Below are positions 35,570-47,379 of a stretch of 64,000 nt of DNA, piece after piece. This DNA is from Paracyclopina nana. Its lineage: Eukaryota > Arthropoda > Copepoda > Cyclopoida > Cyclopettidae. The translations under genes were made by a program, and so were the position numbers. Below the pieces are notes generated by a model. That model was given only the letters and a program-made list of their open reading frames with translations, had not been told where the DNA came from and did no database searches. The stretch covers positions 7,006,001-7,070,000 of the forward strand of contig JAGUCH010000004.1 in the NCBI GenBank assembly GCA_019096065.1, read 5' to 3'. Every line of letters begins with the position of its first letter. Within the stretch, counting starts at the first letter, position 1.

Positions 35570-36177
35570 GCGTGCATCGTAGCTTCGTAGCTCTGGTTTC
35601 TGCCAGTTTGGCTTAGTTTGGTCACATGCATGATTGTGCTTGGCTCAACAAAGGAATCTGTTGGAATAATTTCAAATGTGACGTCACGCAACTTTCAATC
35701 GCATTGACATTCTATATTGTAGAAATGATTTCTGTGTCTTTCTTAGAATCCTCATGTTCTTTATCTTTTTTTATGAAAAAATGCTCTGCTTTGAACCATG
35801 ATCAAGTATAATAATCTGTTTTCGTTTTGTAGTCTTCTTTTTCACCAGGCCAACTAAGAATTGCTCATTTATATCAGAGCCAAGGTCAAGCAAATAAAAA
35901 ATTCTTCATAAGTCATGCTTGAAATGTAGGCTCATTGAAGATCCTTTGAAAAGATCCATCGGATGAAAAAAGCTAATGTCTATATTTTAAAATCTAATAG
36001 CGAAGATTCAAATTGCTATTTTTTCAAGTCAGCAATTCCGTGCTCGTAATTTGAACGCACTGTGCAATGAACTACAAAAATATGCTGAGCTTCGCACTTT
36101 TGATATCTTCCAATGCAAAGCAAGCTTACTTTTTATGTCGACTTGTCGTGATTTTTCGAAGATCTCCTTGATAAAAT

Positions 36178-37823
36178 ATGGCAAGTCAGTGGAAAGGATG
36201 GCGCAATTTCTGCGAGCTCGAAGATGAATCCCTAGAGGACATCAAAAGTGCTTGGGTGTTTGGCCCTGATGGAGATGAAGCTTTCGTCATCACCAACGAT
36301 GACCAATTCTTTTCCATTGAAATCAACAGTAAAGACGAAATCATTGAGCCAAGAATCGTGGAAGCTCTATGCAAGAAGAACGTCATTGATTTGGCATTCG
36401 GAGCACTCTTCTCATTGGCATTGACCAAGGAAGGAGGAGTGTTGACTTGGGACAACCTCGGTGGCAAGCTTAAAGTGGAGAAGTGCAAATGGAACTTGAT
36501 CCTGAATTCCAAGTTGGTGCAAGCAGCTCTTGGCAAAAGAGTTGTCACGACCATCGCATGTGGAGCTCTTCATTGGTAATTTGGCGGAAAGTATGAGTTA
36601 CATAATACACACGTGGTTTCTTCCCTAGCTTGGTCGTCACTGATGACGGTGAAGTTTTTGGATGGGGATCAACTGAAAAAGGCCAACTTTCGAATGAAAG
36701 AACCTCAACGCATTGCTTAAAGCCCAAGAAAATTAATTATGCTCATGCTACCAAACATCCTATGGCTTCTGCTGTTCAAGTCGTTTGTGCCCCCTATTCC
36801 TCCTTTTTGCTCCTCAACTCTGGTGAAGTCATCAGCTTTGGATACAATGACCAAGGCCAACTCGGCCTTGGTCACAATAAAGAATCACCCACTCCTAAGC
36901 GAGTTTCGATTCCGGATGACAAGTTTATCACCAAGATCGTATGTGGAAAAAGGCACACACTTGTCATGACAAACCGGGGCGAACTGTATGGTTGGGGGTC
37001 GAACGCAGTCCATCAATTGACAGGAGGAGCCCAAATTGCCTACCATTCTCCAGTACGAGTAGCTGACGGATTAGGAGAGATCGCTGACGTTCAAGCCTTT
37101 TGGCCATTGAACATATCAACAGCTATGGCAAGGCCATCAAGAACTTGCTACGTTTGGGGAGAGTGCGTTGGTGATGAAATCTTCCAGGATCCCTTGGAAA
37201 CACAATGCAAAAAGCTCTCTGACATTTTCTACTTGTACGCGAAAGTACCAATTTACCCTGCCAAAATGGAGGCCACTGCGAGGCCATCCACGATCAAAGA
37301 TGCATTCTTGGCTGATTTTGAAAATGAAATGACATCGTCCAGTGTGACTTTTCTAGTTGAGGATCGAGAGATCCATGCCCACATGGATGTGCTCAAGATT
37401 CGTTGCAGCCACTTTCGAGCCTTGCTCCATGATCCTGATCATGAGGACGACAAGCCAATTAGGATCGCCAACGTCTCACATTTCGTCTTCAAGGCCTTTT
37501 TGCGTTACCTTTATTCCGACGAGTTAGAATTGATGTCAACCAAAGATGCCATTGAGCTTCTGGATTTAGCCCATGAGTACGCTGAGGATGATCTAAAAGA
37601 GGAATGTGCCAAGCTATTGATTCAAGGCATCAACGCACAAAATGCGGCGTTAGTCTTCCACGTGGCCAATCATTACAAGATGAAACCCTTGGAAGAGTTT
37701 ACTTTCAAGTTTTGCGTTGATCATATGGCCGAAGTTGTCAAGACTGAAGCTTTTGCCAATCTGGATGGGTCCATTTGCAAGACTTTCCTTGCAAAGGCTG
37801 GCAGTAAGAAATTATTTAAATGA
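36178..37823 (+). CDS. RCBTB: RCC1 and BTB domain-containing protein
   Basis: Exons 36178-36575 and 36629-37823, phase 2 junction, 53-nt intron; 530 residues, the family's usual length. RCC1 repeats fill the N-terminal two thirds (DDGEVFGWGSTEKGQL, GEVISFGYNDQGQLGLG, NRGELYGWGSNAVHQL). A BTB/POZ domain runs from about 360 to 465 (SSSVTFLVEDREIHAHMDVLKIRCSHF-like core), followed by a BACK-like helical tail. RCBTB1/2 are adaptor proteins, probably for cullin-3 ubiquitin ligases. Which paralogue this corresponds to cannot be told. It converges on gephyrin: the two stop codons are 28 nt apart. Confidence 0.92.
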
Positions 37824-37851
37824 ACAATATAATTAATGAGATAAAAGAGAG

Positions 37852-39943
37852 TTAGTTTAGTAGAGTACCAATCACCATAGTATCGTAAACTTCACCAGAT
37901 TTGGCACTAGGCTTGCTCTCAGTTTTACCAGGGAGAAGCATAAGGCCATTCGCAGCCTTCAAGCTGGCCAATCTGGAGCTGATTTGATTGCCAGTCGACT
38001 CCATCTTTGCCACAGGATCAGATCCATCCCAGGAGAGGACAACCCTCAAGTACTCCGGCCTTGGATCCAAGGCCACATCGTGACTGAGCCTGGCTTTGAT
38101 TTTGGCAGCAAAAGGCTTGTCATAGCCTGACAAGGCTCTGGCTGCTGGAATCACGTATAAATGGCTAGTGACAGTGGCTGACACTGGATTTCCAGGCAAA
38201 CCAAGCACAAGCTTGGTCTTGTTATGCCAATTCAAGGTGGAGAACGTGGTAGGTTTCCCAGGTTTCATGTTCACCCTTCCAAAATGAATCTTTGCATCAA
38301 ATTCCTGAAATTTGATTTATAAAGCCGTTTTGATATACGACCAATTTAAGAGCTATTCTCACTTTGGCAAGAACTTGTCTTAGGAAATCCTTGTCACCCA
38401 TCGAGACTCCACCAGTCGTGACAACCATGTCAGATTGATCAAATGCCAGTGCCAGCTTGGTTTTCAAACTGTCCAAATCATCTGTGGCAATGCCACAATC
38501 AATCGTGGGAAAACCATTTTCTAGCTCTATAATTACTTGTAATACGAAAGTCAGCAAGCGTAAATTGAAGTGCTAACCTATTAAACTGACGAGAGTTGAT
38601 TTGTTGCTGTCGCGAATGTAGCCAGGCTTCAGCTGGCCTTCGCCAGGATTTTGCAGCTCATTCCCTGTGGAGAGCAAAGCAATGACAGGTTTCCTGTAGA
38701 CTTTGACCTTGACAGCTCCAACTGTGGCCAAAAGGCCAATTTCAGCTGGACCCAGCATTGACCCTTTAGGCAATATGATGCTGCCATTTTCAATATCTGA
38801 TCCAATTGGCCGGATGTCTTGACCAATGGTGGGTTCAACCAGGATTTTTATTTCAACCTCCTCCTTGCCGTCCTCTGAAGTTTTCACTAGCTCAGTATCC
38901 TCAACTTGAACCACAGCATCAGCTCCAGACGGCAAAGGAGCTCCGGTGTTGATTCTGATGCATTGTCCAGGCTTGATGACTCCTTGAGGAGCACTGCCAG
39001 CATTGGAAGCTCCAATGACTTGCCTATGCCCAGCTTTGTCAGAGGCAATGACAGCATATCCATCCTTGGTGGAAGCAGGAAAAGGGGGCAAAGGATCCAG
39101 AGCTGACACATCTTCGGCAAGTACCATATGAAGAGCATCCTTAAAAGATACTTCTTGCACCTCAAGGGATTTGCAGTGATCCAGGATGATTTTTTGAGCC
39201 TCCTCAACTGTGATCATGGGATAAGGAGATTTCCTCGGTCTGGACGCAACATCAGTGGTGACTGACTCTTTAACATCATGATGGTGTGGACAAGTGTGCT
39301 TTTTTCCATGATGTCCATTGATCTTATTATGATGATTGTCAACTTTGACCTTATTCTCAAGCAAAACATCTATGCCATGCTTAAGGCCAGGAACCAAAAA
39401 CTGAAAAAATTGACTTATGCATATGCATGATTTAATTACTTTCCTCAAAAGGTACTTGAAAGTTTTCCACAGCTCCCTTGGGATTGCCTGGCAAGTTGAC
39501 AATCAAGGTTTTGTTCCTGATCCCTGCCAAGGGCCTAGATAGCATTGCCATTGGAGTAACTTTCAATGATCCTGCTAGCATGGCTTGTACCAATCCTGGA
39601 GCTTCTTTCTCAATGACATCCCTATTGAAATCAGCTTAGATACATGATGATAATAGAAGTCAAGGCAGATTTACTTGGTGGCTTCTGGGGTGACATCTCT
39701 GAGCGCAAATCCAGTTCCGCCAGTGGTCAAGATCAGTGCAAGGCCAAGGTTGTCAGTCCAATGAACAAGGCATTTTTTGATGTCCTCCTTCTCATCAGGA
39801 ATGACAGCCTGTTGAGTGACTACCCAATCTAGGCCAAGTTCCTTCTTGACAGCTTCTATTAGAAGAGGACCTGACTTGTCCTCAGCCTGACCTTGACTGC
39901 AACGATCACTGATAGTAATCACACCAACATTATAAGCAGCCAT
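37852..39943 (-). CDS. GPHN: gephyrin (molybdenum cofactor synthesis, MogA-MoeA fusion)
   Basis: Five exons, phases all consistent: 39943-39675, 39621-39456, 39400-38578, 38526-38363, 38304-37852; 624 residues (human 736; the linker is shorter). The N-terminal MogA-like domain adenylates molybdopterin ([19 protein letters not shown]). The C-terminal MoeA-like domain inserts molybdate ([58 protein letters not shown]). A short His-rich linker (around [12 protein letters not shown]) joins them. In vertebrates the same protein scaffolds inhibitory receptors; in arthropods the gene is known as cinnamon. The start is the ATG before AAYNVGVIT; the frame extends three codons upstream only with a TTG. 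Introns are 51-58 nt. Confidence 0.95.
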
Positions 39944-40571
39944 TTTCTTCAATGAACTTGATCAACAAATAATCCTGATGTTTGAAGCGAGTAACTCTAA
40001 AACTGATCTTCTGACTCGACTGAGTACTGAGTGAGTTTGTGTACAGACTGCAAAGTTCCCAGGTATTTTAGTAAAAATATCCTCAACATACCCATTTTTT
40101 TGATAGGAAAGTGCTGCTGAAAAAGGCCAGAAAAATTCGGAAAAACTTAGACCTCGTTACACTGTACATATGATCAGCAGTAATTTTGGATGTGAAGAGT
40201 GATATATCAAGCAACAGAATTATTTTGATTGAAATTCTGAAGTTTATGAGCAAGATGATGGAAATGAAACCATAGACTTCGCCGAAAAAGGCAAAATTCA
40301 AAATTATTCGATCGATTTCAATTTTAGCAAAATAAATGGTCATTTCTGATCACCAAGAGCCCATTGCAGCTATTTCATCGTAAAAAAAGTGTTTGAAATT
40401 GAATTTCATAATTTGGCTGAAATGGAGGAATGCCCAATTGAGCATAAACTTGAACAGTCCTTTTTTGGCACTTTTTCACTATAAGTAGTCAGAGAGTCAC
40501 GCTGCTTTCCTCCCCAATCAAAGCAATAACAAACCCACATGCGCATTTCTATTTGCTGACATTCAGTGGAA
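39944..40571. other. shared intergenic region between gephyrin and DDX49
   Basis: The two genes are divergent and 628 nt apart, so both promoters lie here. No TATA box or coding frame seen. Confidence 0.5.
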
Positions 40572-42014
40572 ATGTCAGAATTCAAAGAAATCATAGGGAA
40601 ACAATGGATTTTGAAACAATTGCAGTCGATAGGTAATGAATTTCATTTTCCCTTTGATAAGCTTTTCTTTGAGAAAAAAATACTGTTCTTTGCAGGCTTG
40701 AAGAAGCCCACTGAAATTCAAGAGAAGTGCATTCCTGAGATTCTCAAAGGCCAAGATGTGGTGGGCTGTGCCAAGACAGGCTCAGGCAAAACCTTGGCCT
40801 TTGCTCTGCCAATCTTGCAAACCTTGTCTGATGATCCCTATGGAATCTATGCTTTGATCCTCACACCAACCAGAGAATTGGCCTTTCAAATTGCTGACCA
40901 GTTCAGAATAATGGGCAAACCCATTGGCCTCAGAGATGTTGTAGTTGTTGGAGGTCGTGACATGGTCTTCCAAGGTCGTGACCTTGCCACAAGGCCACAC
41001 GTGGTCATTGCCACTCCAGGCAGGCTGGCAGACCACCTGGAATCTTGTGATACTTTCAGCCTGAAAAAGATCAAATATCTGGTCTTAGATGAGGCTGACA
41101 GGCTACTGGATGGAGGCTTTGAGGGCCAGCTCAAGACTATTTTTGACAGCGTGCCCAAGGCCAAGCAGACCCTTCTATTTTCAGCCACAATATTTGACAG
41201 CTTGGCTGACATCCAAGCAAAGGTGGACTTGAGTGACCAAGTGTTCATCTGGAGGAAGGATGACCAGGAAGAGGTAGAGAAGACTGTGAAACAACTGAAA
41301 CAAAGCTACATTCTGACTCCAATCGATGCTAGAGATGCCTACCTAGTGAATGTGATCAAGAACTTTGTGGAGAAGCAGCCAAGAGCATTAGTCATTGTCT
41401 TCACCAAAACATGCAAAGCTGCCCAGCTGATCAGTATGACTTTAACCAGCCTTGGTTTTTCAGCAGAAGCCTTGCACTCCATGCGATGCCAAAAGGAGAG
41501 AATGGCAGCCTTGCAAGCCTTCAAATAAAGCCAAGTGAAGATTTTGGTGGCCACTGATGTTGCTTCAAGAGGTCTGGATATTCCAGAGGTTGAGCTGGTC
41601 ATCAATCACAATGTGCCCAGCATTACCACAGATTACATCCACAGGGTTGGTAGAACTGCCAGAGCTGGCAAACTAGGCCAATCTGTGACCTTGATCACTC
41701 CCAATGACGTGGAGTTGGTCAAGGCCATTGAGGAGATGGTTGGCATTGGCATGACTGAGTATGAGGCCATCAAGGATGAGGAAGTGGCTGAAATCCATGT
41801 TCAAGTTGGAGTGACCAAGAGGGAGCAGGATATCAAATTGAGCGAGATGGATTTTGATGAAAGGAAAAACATCAACAAGAGGAAAAAGTTGATAAGCAAA
41901 GGTCTCGATCCTGATGAGGTTGAGGCTGAGAAAAGGAAAGCTTGGAAGCAAAAGAAGAGATTGCAAGAAAAGCAGAGGAAAAAAGCAAAAATGATGCAGC
42001 AACAGAGCAAATAA
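40572..42014 (+). CDS. DDX49: DEAD-box RNA helicase DDX49 with an in-frame stop codon
   Basis: Exons 40572-40632 and 40696-42014, phase 1 junction, 63-nt intron; 459 codons counting the internal stop. DDX49 (yeast Dbp8) acts in nucleolar 40S ribosome assembly. All helicase motifs are present: Q motif [42 protein letters not shown] and [10 protein letters not shown], then a Lys-rich tail. At 41526-41528 (codon 298) a TAA interrupts the stretch between motifs IV and V, where relatives read FKSS; here the frame reads [17 protein letters not shown]. No GT-AG intron can remove it. The rest of the frame shows no decay, so this is either a single-base variant (TCA to TAA), an assembly error or a very recent null allele. 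The change also creates AATAAA. Confidence 0.88.
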
Positions 42015-43060
42015 ACTTTCCAAATTGGTATGGATGTAATGGCAAAGCAACCCTCCTTATCAACTCTCACTAGCCAGTTGTCCAAGGCTTCACTGACTTG
42101 GATTACTTGAGTGGAGCACAACTGCCTTATTAATTAAGGTTGAATATTGATAATTTGCAAATTGGTCATTTGTAATGGAGCCATGCTTGCTAATAGCGCA
42201 CAGTAATAAGCTTTCAAGCGATTAAAATATACTGGCTCAGCATTCGTAAGACTGCTTATGTATGTTTCAAAATTGGGGCCCCAAAGTGACAGGAAAAAAT
42301 CCTCTCCTTCATGAGGGCCAGTGAGCTAGACATCACTGTTGTGTAAAAAGATTTAAGACAGCTCAAAAATCTAGCTCAAAGTGGCATCAAACATAAAAAG
42401 GAGACTGTTCAGAAGAATGCACTTTATTTTTCAGGTGTAAAATAAAAGCAACTGAAGAAGTTATCAAATTTTTCTTCCCAAAATTATTTGATCCTTTTTC
42501 GGGCCTTACTTATGAGGCTCGGTTTGCCACATTTTTTCAACTTGTAAATTTAAAGTGTATCGAAAAATAGCCGGTCCTCACTTTTCATCCAATTGCTGAG
42601 GATCAAATTCGAAAAAAGTTTATTTTTTGCTTAAATATATAAATTAAGTTATGCTTCTAAAACAAATACACGCCTCTAGAGTTCTGTTTTATTTAGCTAA
42701 AAGAGTCCCCTAATTTGACTAAGTGACTTAGATTTAACACCACACTTTATTAGAAGGAATGCTGTTCCAATGTTTGTCAAATAGACTGCAGCAGAGACTG
42801 AAGCCTGAAGCTGCGGCAGACAGGGTGACAGTAGTGGGTTTTTAAAACTGAAGTAACTGTCACAGTTTGTTATGAGAAATGCTAAAATAAATTGGAGGCA
42901 TGCTGGTCAAGAATAAAAAAGTCTTAGCACTATCAGAAATTAAAATAAGCATTTTTGTCAACTTGGCGGTGGGTTCACTACATACGGCAGTGAAGTGAAA
43001 ATCCCTGTATTTTGCTGAGATTTGGCGTGCGCTCGCATCTACCGTACAATAATGACTTTT
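42015..43060. other. intergenic after DDX49
   Basis: No coding frame; holds the 3' UTR of DDX49. No repeat recognised until 43061. Confidence 0.5.
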
Positions 43061-43265
43061 TATATACTGTAATACGATTTCCTCGTGTTATAATTCAGTT
43101 TACCGATCCGACTCAGCTCTTTTATATCACAGTTCTTTCTAAGCAATTTGGGGGATATTAAATACTTAACGGCCCCTAGAATCAAATTTGAGGGATTTTA
43201 AGTAGTTTAATGCCCCTCAAATTCCATGGAACTAATCAACATTCTAAAGAAGTTACAAAAAAGAG

Positions 43266-43344
43266 AGAATCATCCAAGATTTGAACCTCAGCCAGTTGGA
43301 TCAGCATTCCAACACTCTAACCACTGAGCTATGGAAACACCATG
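43266..43344 (-). pseudogene. tRNA-like sequence 1
   Basis: Minus strand: A box TAGCTCAGTGGTTAGAG (43331-43315) and B box GGTTCAAATC (43287-43278) at tRNA spacing. The anticodon arm is a perfect 5-bp stem (TTGGA/TCCAA) with loop ATGCTGA, anticodon GCT. The acceptor stem does not pair and the T stem has mismatches, so I read it as a tRNA pseudogene or tRNA-derived SINE head. Confidence 0.5.
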
Positions 43345-43414
43345 AAAATTGCATGATATGTATAGGACTTAAACATAATTTAAGCCAGATAAGGAAACCA
43401 AAAAAATCAAAGAA

Positions 43415-43492
43415 TGACTGGGGTTAGATCCCTAGACTGCGGGATCTAGAGCCAAGCGCTCTAACCACTATGCCATAGGTGCAACTCACAAG
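43415..43492 (-). pseudogene. tRNA-like sequence 2
   Basis: Minus strand: A box TGGCATAGTGGTTAGAGCG (43475-43457), then a degenerate B box. An 8-bp palindrome TAGATCCC…GGGATCTA sits where the anticodon arm and variable region should be. No cloverleaf can be drawn. Confidence 0.4.
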
Positions 43493-43657
43493 AAATGTAT
43501 TTTTAAAGTCTACTTGATGGTCTCAAACCACTGGATGCTACCTGATGAGAGCCAGTGATACATAGCATAAAAACCGAGCAGCATTTTCTAGGGCACAGGG
43601 CAGCCCGGTAACTTCATTAAAACACTCGAAAATCGTATTACAGTATATAAAATTGTA

Positions 43658-43844
43658 TATTTTGAGCTGGGGCACGTAAAATTGGGTCATTAAATAGCTT
43701 ACCTCGGATTTTAAAATGGAAAAACACTCGTACAATTACAGCCCTCGCAGGCTCGGGCTAGTAAAGCTGTACTCGAGTTTTCCCATTTTAAAATCCTCGC
43801 TCAGCTATTTAATGACCCTACTTTACGTGCCCCAGCTCGAAATA
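43658..43844. repeat. long foldback (palindromic MITE-like element)
   Basis: Arms 43658-43733 and 43769-43844 are inverted copies over about 76 bp with few mismatches (core GAGCTGGGGCACGTAAA … complement; ATTTTAAAAT and CTATTTAATGACCC shared). They are separated by a ~35-base GC-rich centre that is itself palindromic (GCCCTCGCAGGCTCGGGC). It should extrude as a long hairpin. Confidence 0.7.
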
Positions 43845-43927
43845 AATAACTATTTTTCGTCACATGTGAAGAAATAATATCAATTATTGTAATGTTGGCA
43901 ACTTGAGAGTTCCTTCTTAATCTAAAA

Positions 43928-44000
43928 AAAGACTTGGGCGGGATTCGAACCCGGGTCTTCTGAGTGAAAGGTCTGAACTATGTACCATCAGAACACACAT
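43928..44000 (-). pseudogene. tRNA-like sequence 3 (Glu-like)
   Basis: Minus strand: perfect B box GGTTCGAATCC (43951-43941) in CCCGGGTTCGAATCCCG, preceded by CTTTCAC resembling a glutamate anticodon loop (TTC). D arm and acceptor stem do not pair, so it is a relic. Confidence 0.45.
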
Positions 44001-44037
44001 TTTCCTCCAGATATTCTGGCAAATATTGTCTAGATAT

Positions 44038-44460
44038 TTTTAGCATTTAAAAGTACTTTTGAGACTTGTAACCTCACAAAGCTAGCAAAAATATCAATTC
44101 TGTCCTGATTACTCGTCCATATAGGGTTTTTCACTCATGAGTCGTCAAATGGCAAGGCAAGATCTGGTGCATGCGCGAGAGCTTAAGTTGCACGAAAAAG
44201 CGCCATCTATTGAAATGACACCGCATTTAGCAATGATTGTTGAGATCTTGTGTTACTAACCTGTAGATGCGCGCGCGCGATTGACCGCAAAGTTTTACCT
44301 GCAAACGAGCTATCGTTTTTAAGGCCAATTTAATTCATTAATTAATCAATTTTTTAATATTTAAAAGTACTATTGGGACTTTGAATCGTCACGAAGCTGA
44401 CAAAAATGTCAATACTGTCCTGATGACTCGTCCATATAGGGTTTTTCGCTCATTCGTAGT
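44038..44460 (+). repeat. direct repeat, two copies of about 110 bp
   Basis: TTTTTAGCATTTAAAAGTAC… at 44038 and TTTTTAATATTTAAAAGTAC… at 44351 continue alike for about 110 bp through the shared CGTCCATATAGGGTTTTT. Spacing is 313 bp. Confidence 0.65.
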
Positions 44461-45104
44461 AAAATTTCAGATCACTCGTGGCTTCGCCTAAACTTCTCCG
44501 AAAAAGTTGAGCTAGAAGGGGCGTTGCAAAAATGAATTAATTTTTCTTGAAATGAAAAACCTTCATCAAAATTAAATCTTTTCGAAGGCAGTTGAAAACT
44601 CGAATTTTTTTTGAAGTTTTCCCTTTTTCTTTTCCCCCCTTTACCCTGACAGACATGACAGAAAAATGTTACCTCAAGTTGCCTTTACCAGTCCGAAGCT
44701 TTTGAACTTTTTTGCCTAATTTGTTTCATGCCAAGAAAAAAACTACTTGACTTTGTGCTTACACAATTAGAAGCTTTGTGATCTTTTGCCATATCTTCTT
44801 TGAATTTTCTTTAGAATGGTCACAAGACTGATACCTCCTATTGGGCCTTAAAAGTATTGACCCGTTTCATTATATCTTCAAATCATTTCCCTGTACTACA
44901 TACAGATTAACGCGTGCCCGCAAGACTCAGACGGTGTTGACCAGTCTTTAAGAAAAAGGAATGGAGAGGTTTAGCATGTCCTCTTTCCATGTGTTGTTCA
45001 TTTGTAGCACTGATAAGACTCGAGTCCCATCAGTGACTAAATAAATGAGGACGGCCTGCACTGATGGGACGTACTGATGGGACCTCAAGAGAAAGTTGGG
45101 TCAA

Positions 45105-45740
45105 ATGAGTTCCTGAGCACATTGACTTGAAGGAGGTCCTAACCCAAACTCTTTACAACACCCAAAAATTATACATTTTCTGAAAGCTTATGTTCTCAGG
45201 GTTTATTTGGTAGTAATTTTAAAATCCTGGCCTATGGCTTCCCATAGCATACAATTTTCAAAAACGTCTAGCACCTTCAGTTTATTATTTTTTGAGATTA
45301 TGTATAGCAATGACCCCCTCTGAAAAAAGAAGATCTAACTTTTTGTATTTCATAAGCAAGTCTGTGAAATGCAGTCAAATTGAGATATTTGCTACCAAAC
45401 TTATTATGTGAAATTAAAACAGTAGGCAGTAGTCCACTTTTAGCATAGCTATATCTCCGTTTCTGTTCATCCTAGCGATTTCACTATGAAGTAACTTAAG
45501 TTTTATTTTTGAATTTTAGTGGGGGTCATCGAAGCTAACTATCCCCAAAAAATGAGCCGTTTTTGCGCTAAACGTTTTTTAAAATCTTATGTTATTGGAA
45601 GCCATAGGCCAGGATTTTTATTTTTTCACCAAATGAACCCTTGGGACATAAGCTTTCAGAAAATATATAATTCTTGGGTGTTGTAAGTAGTTTGGGTTAG
45701 GTCCTTAGTCAAGTCAATGTGTGAGGTCAGTAGAATTCAT
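45105..45740. repeat. foldback repeat with ~165-bp arms
   Basis: The arm 45105-45265 (core ACATTGACTTGA, GGTCCTAACC, TTTTCTGAAAGCTTATG, CCTGGCCTATGGC) is repeated in inverted form at 45563-45740. A diverged copy of one arm plus the centre (CTAGCGATTT) lies at 52150-52390, so this is a dispersed family. Confidence 0.65.
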
Positions 45741-45844
45741 TTGATACCAAATACTTGAAAATGGGTGGTTTGTCCCATCAATGCCATTAGCCATCGGAAT
45801 GATGACCACTCCCTAATTTCATTTTTTGAATTATCTCGCAACCT

Positions 45845-45965
45845 TTCCCAATTAGGAGTGGTTATTTCTTGGCCATCAGTGAGTGGTCATTTTTTGGCCA
45901 CCAGTGAGTGGTCATTTTTTGGCCATCAGTGAGTGGTCAATGTCCTTCAAGGAGTGATCAGTTAT
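45845..45965 (+). repeat. minisatellite of the GAGTGGTCAT box
   Basis: Three tandem units of about 28 bp (GGCCATCAGTGAGTGGTCAT plus TTTTTT) and further degenerate units (TCCTTCAAGGAGTGATCAG). Carries the box shared with the 244-bp array. Confidence 0.7.
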
Positions 45966-46080
45966 TTCTGCTCATTTTATATGCAGATCCACCGCCTACA
46001 TTATTCAAAGCTTATATTATATAATTTACATTATTCTTTTACAATTAGAAAATAGAATTTCGCATTTTTATAGCACTTAT

Positions 46081-47360
46081 CTTGTAGCAAAGCGCGATGC
46101 GCAAGTTTTGGCATTTGCGAATTCAAAAAGTGTCAAAAGTTTGACTTTGCCACACATTTTGAGTCAAGTTGACTCAAACTTTCAGCTGCAACTGACATTT
46201 TGACTGAAATTTGACTAAGTCAAGAATTTCGAGTTTTCATAGCAGTCACCTAGTAGCATAACGCGATGCGCAAGTTTTGGCATTTGCGAATTCAAAAAGT
46301 GTCATAAGTTTGACTTTGGCTCACATTAATTTTGAGTCAAGTTGACTCAAACTTTCAGCTGCAACTGTCCTTTTGACTGAAATTTGACTAAGCCAAGAAT
46401 TTCGAGTTTTCATAGCAGTCATCTAGTAGTATAACGCGATGCGCAAGTTTTGGCATTTGCGAAATCAAAAAGTGTCATAAGTTTGACTTTGGCTCACATT
46501 AATTTTGAGTCAAGTTGACTCAAACTTTCAGCTGCAACTGTCCTTTTGACTGAAATTTGACTAAGTCAAGAATTTCGAGTTTTCATAGCAGTCACCTAGT
46601 AGCATAACGCGATGCGCAAGTTTCGGCATTTGCGAATTCAAAAAGTGTCATAAGTTTGCCTTTGCCTCACATTTTGAGTCAAGTTGACTCAAACTTTCAG
46701 CTGCAACTGACATTTTGACTGAAATTTGACTAAGTCAAGAATTTCGAGTTTTCATAGCTGTCATCTAGTAGCAAAACGCGATGCGCAAGTTTTGGCATGT
46801 CCTTGTAAGAAATGGTCAAGGTTCTATCAAAGAGTGGTTAATGTTCCATTTGGAAGAGGTCAATGTCACATTAGCAAGTGGTCACTCTGTTTTGTCTTAT
46901 TTAGTAACCACGTTTTCAGTCAAGACTGATTTAGTATAACGCGATGTGCAAGTTTCAGCATTTGCGAATTCAAAAAGTGTCATAAGTTTGACTTTGCCAC
47001 ACATTTTGAGTCAAATTGACTCAAACTTTCAGCTGCAACTGACATTTTGACTGAAATTTGACTAAGTCAAGAATTTCGAGTTTTCATAGCAGTCACCTAG
47101 TAGCATAACGCGATGCGCAAGTTTTGGCATGTCCTTGTAAGAAATGTAAGAACTATCAGCTGGAACTGACATTTTGACTGAAACTTGACTCAGTCAAGAA
47201 TCTTGAGCCTTTATGGCAGTTATGTTGTGTCAAAACGCGATGCGCAATTTTTGGCATTAGTGAATTCAAAAAGTTTGACTTTGCCTCACATTTTAAGTCA
47301 AGTTGACCCAAACTATCAACTGCAACTTACATTTTGACTCAAAATTCACAAGTCCAGTTC
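46081..47360 (+). repeat. tandem repeat, 169-173-bp unit, about eight copies
   Basis: The landmark GCGATGCGCAAG recurs at 46094, 46263, 46436, 46609, 46778, 47110 and 47237, with a variant (GCGATGTGCAAG) at 46941. Each unit contains the near-palindrome TTTGAGTCAAGTTGACTCAAA in whole or part and a run of GACT/AGTC words. The fifth unit is interrupted by degenerate GAGTGGTCA units (46801-46890). Confidence 0.8.
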
Positions 47361-47379
47361 TTAAGAAAGCTTTTGTAAG

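Larger units (their letters stand above)
43061..43649. repeat. inverted-repeat-bounded segment containing two tRNA-like relics
   Basis: TATATACTGTAATACGATTT at 43061-43080 and the following ~25 bases are repeated in inverted form at 43605-43649 (about 75 percent identity over 45 bp, the outer 20 bases essentially perfect). The 590-bp segment holds two degenerate tRNA-like sequences on the minus strand. It could be a foldback element that captured them. Confidence 0.5.

Noticed and set aside
40083..40343. 86-codon minus-strand ORF between gephyrin and DDX49
   Set aside because: Low-complexity hydrophobic translation in an AT-rich promoter region; no ATG context or splice support.
43266..43344. 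Functional tRNA-Ser(GCT)
   Set aside because: Acceptor and T stems do not pair and the long variable arm of tRNA-Ser is missing.
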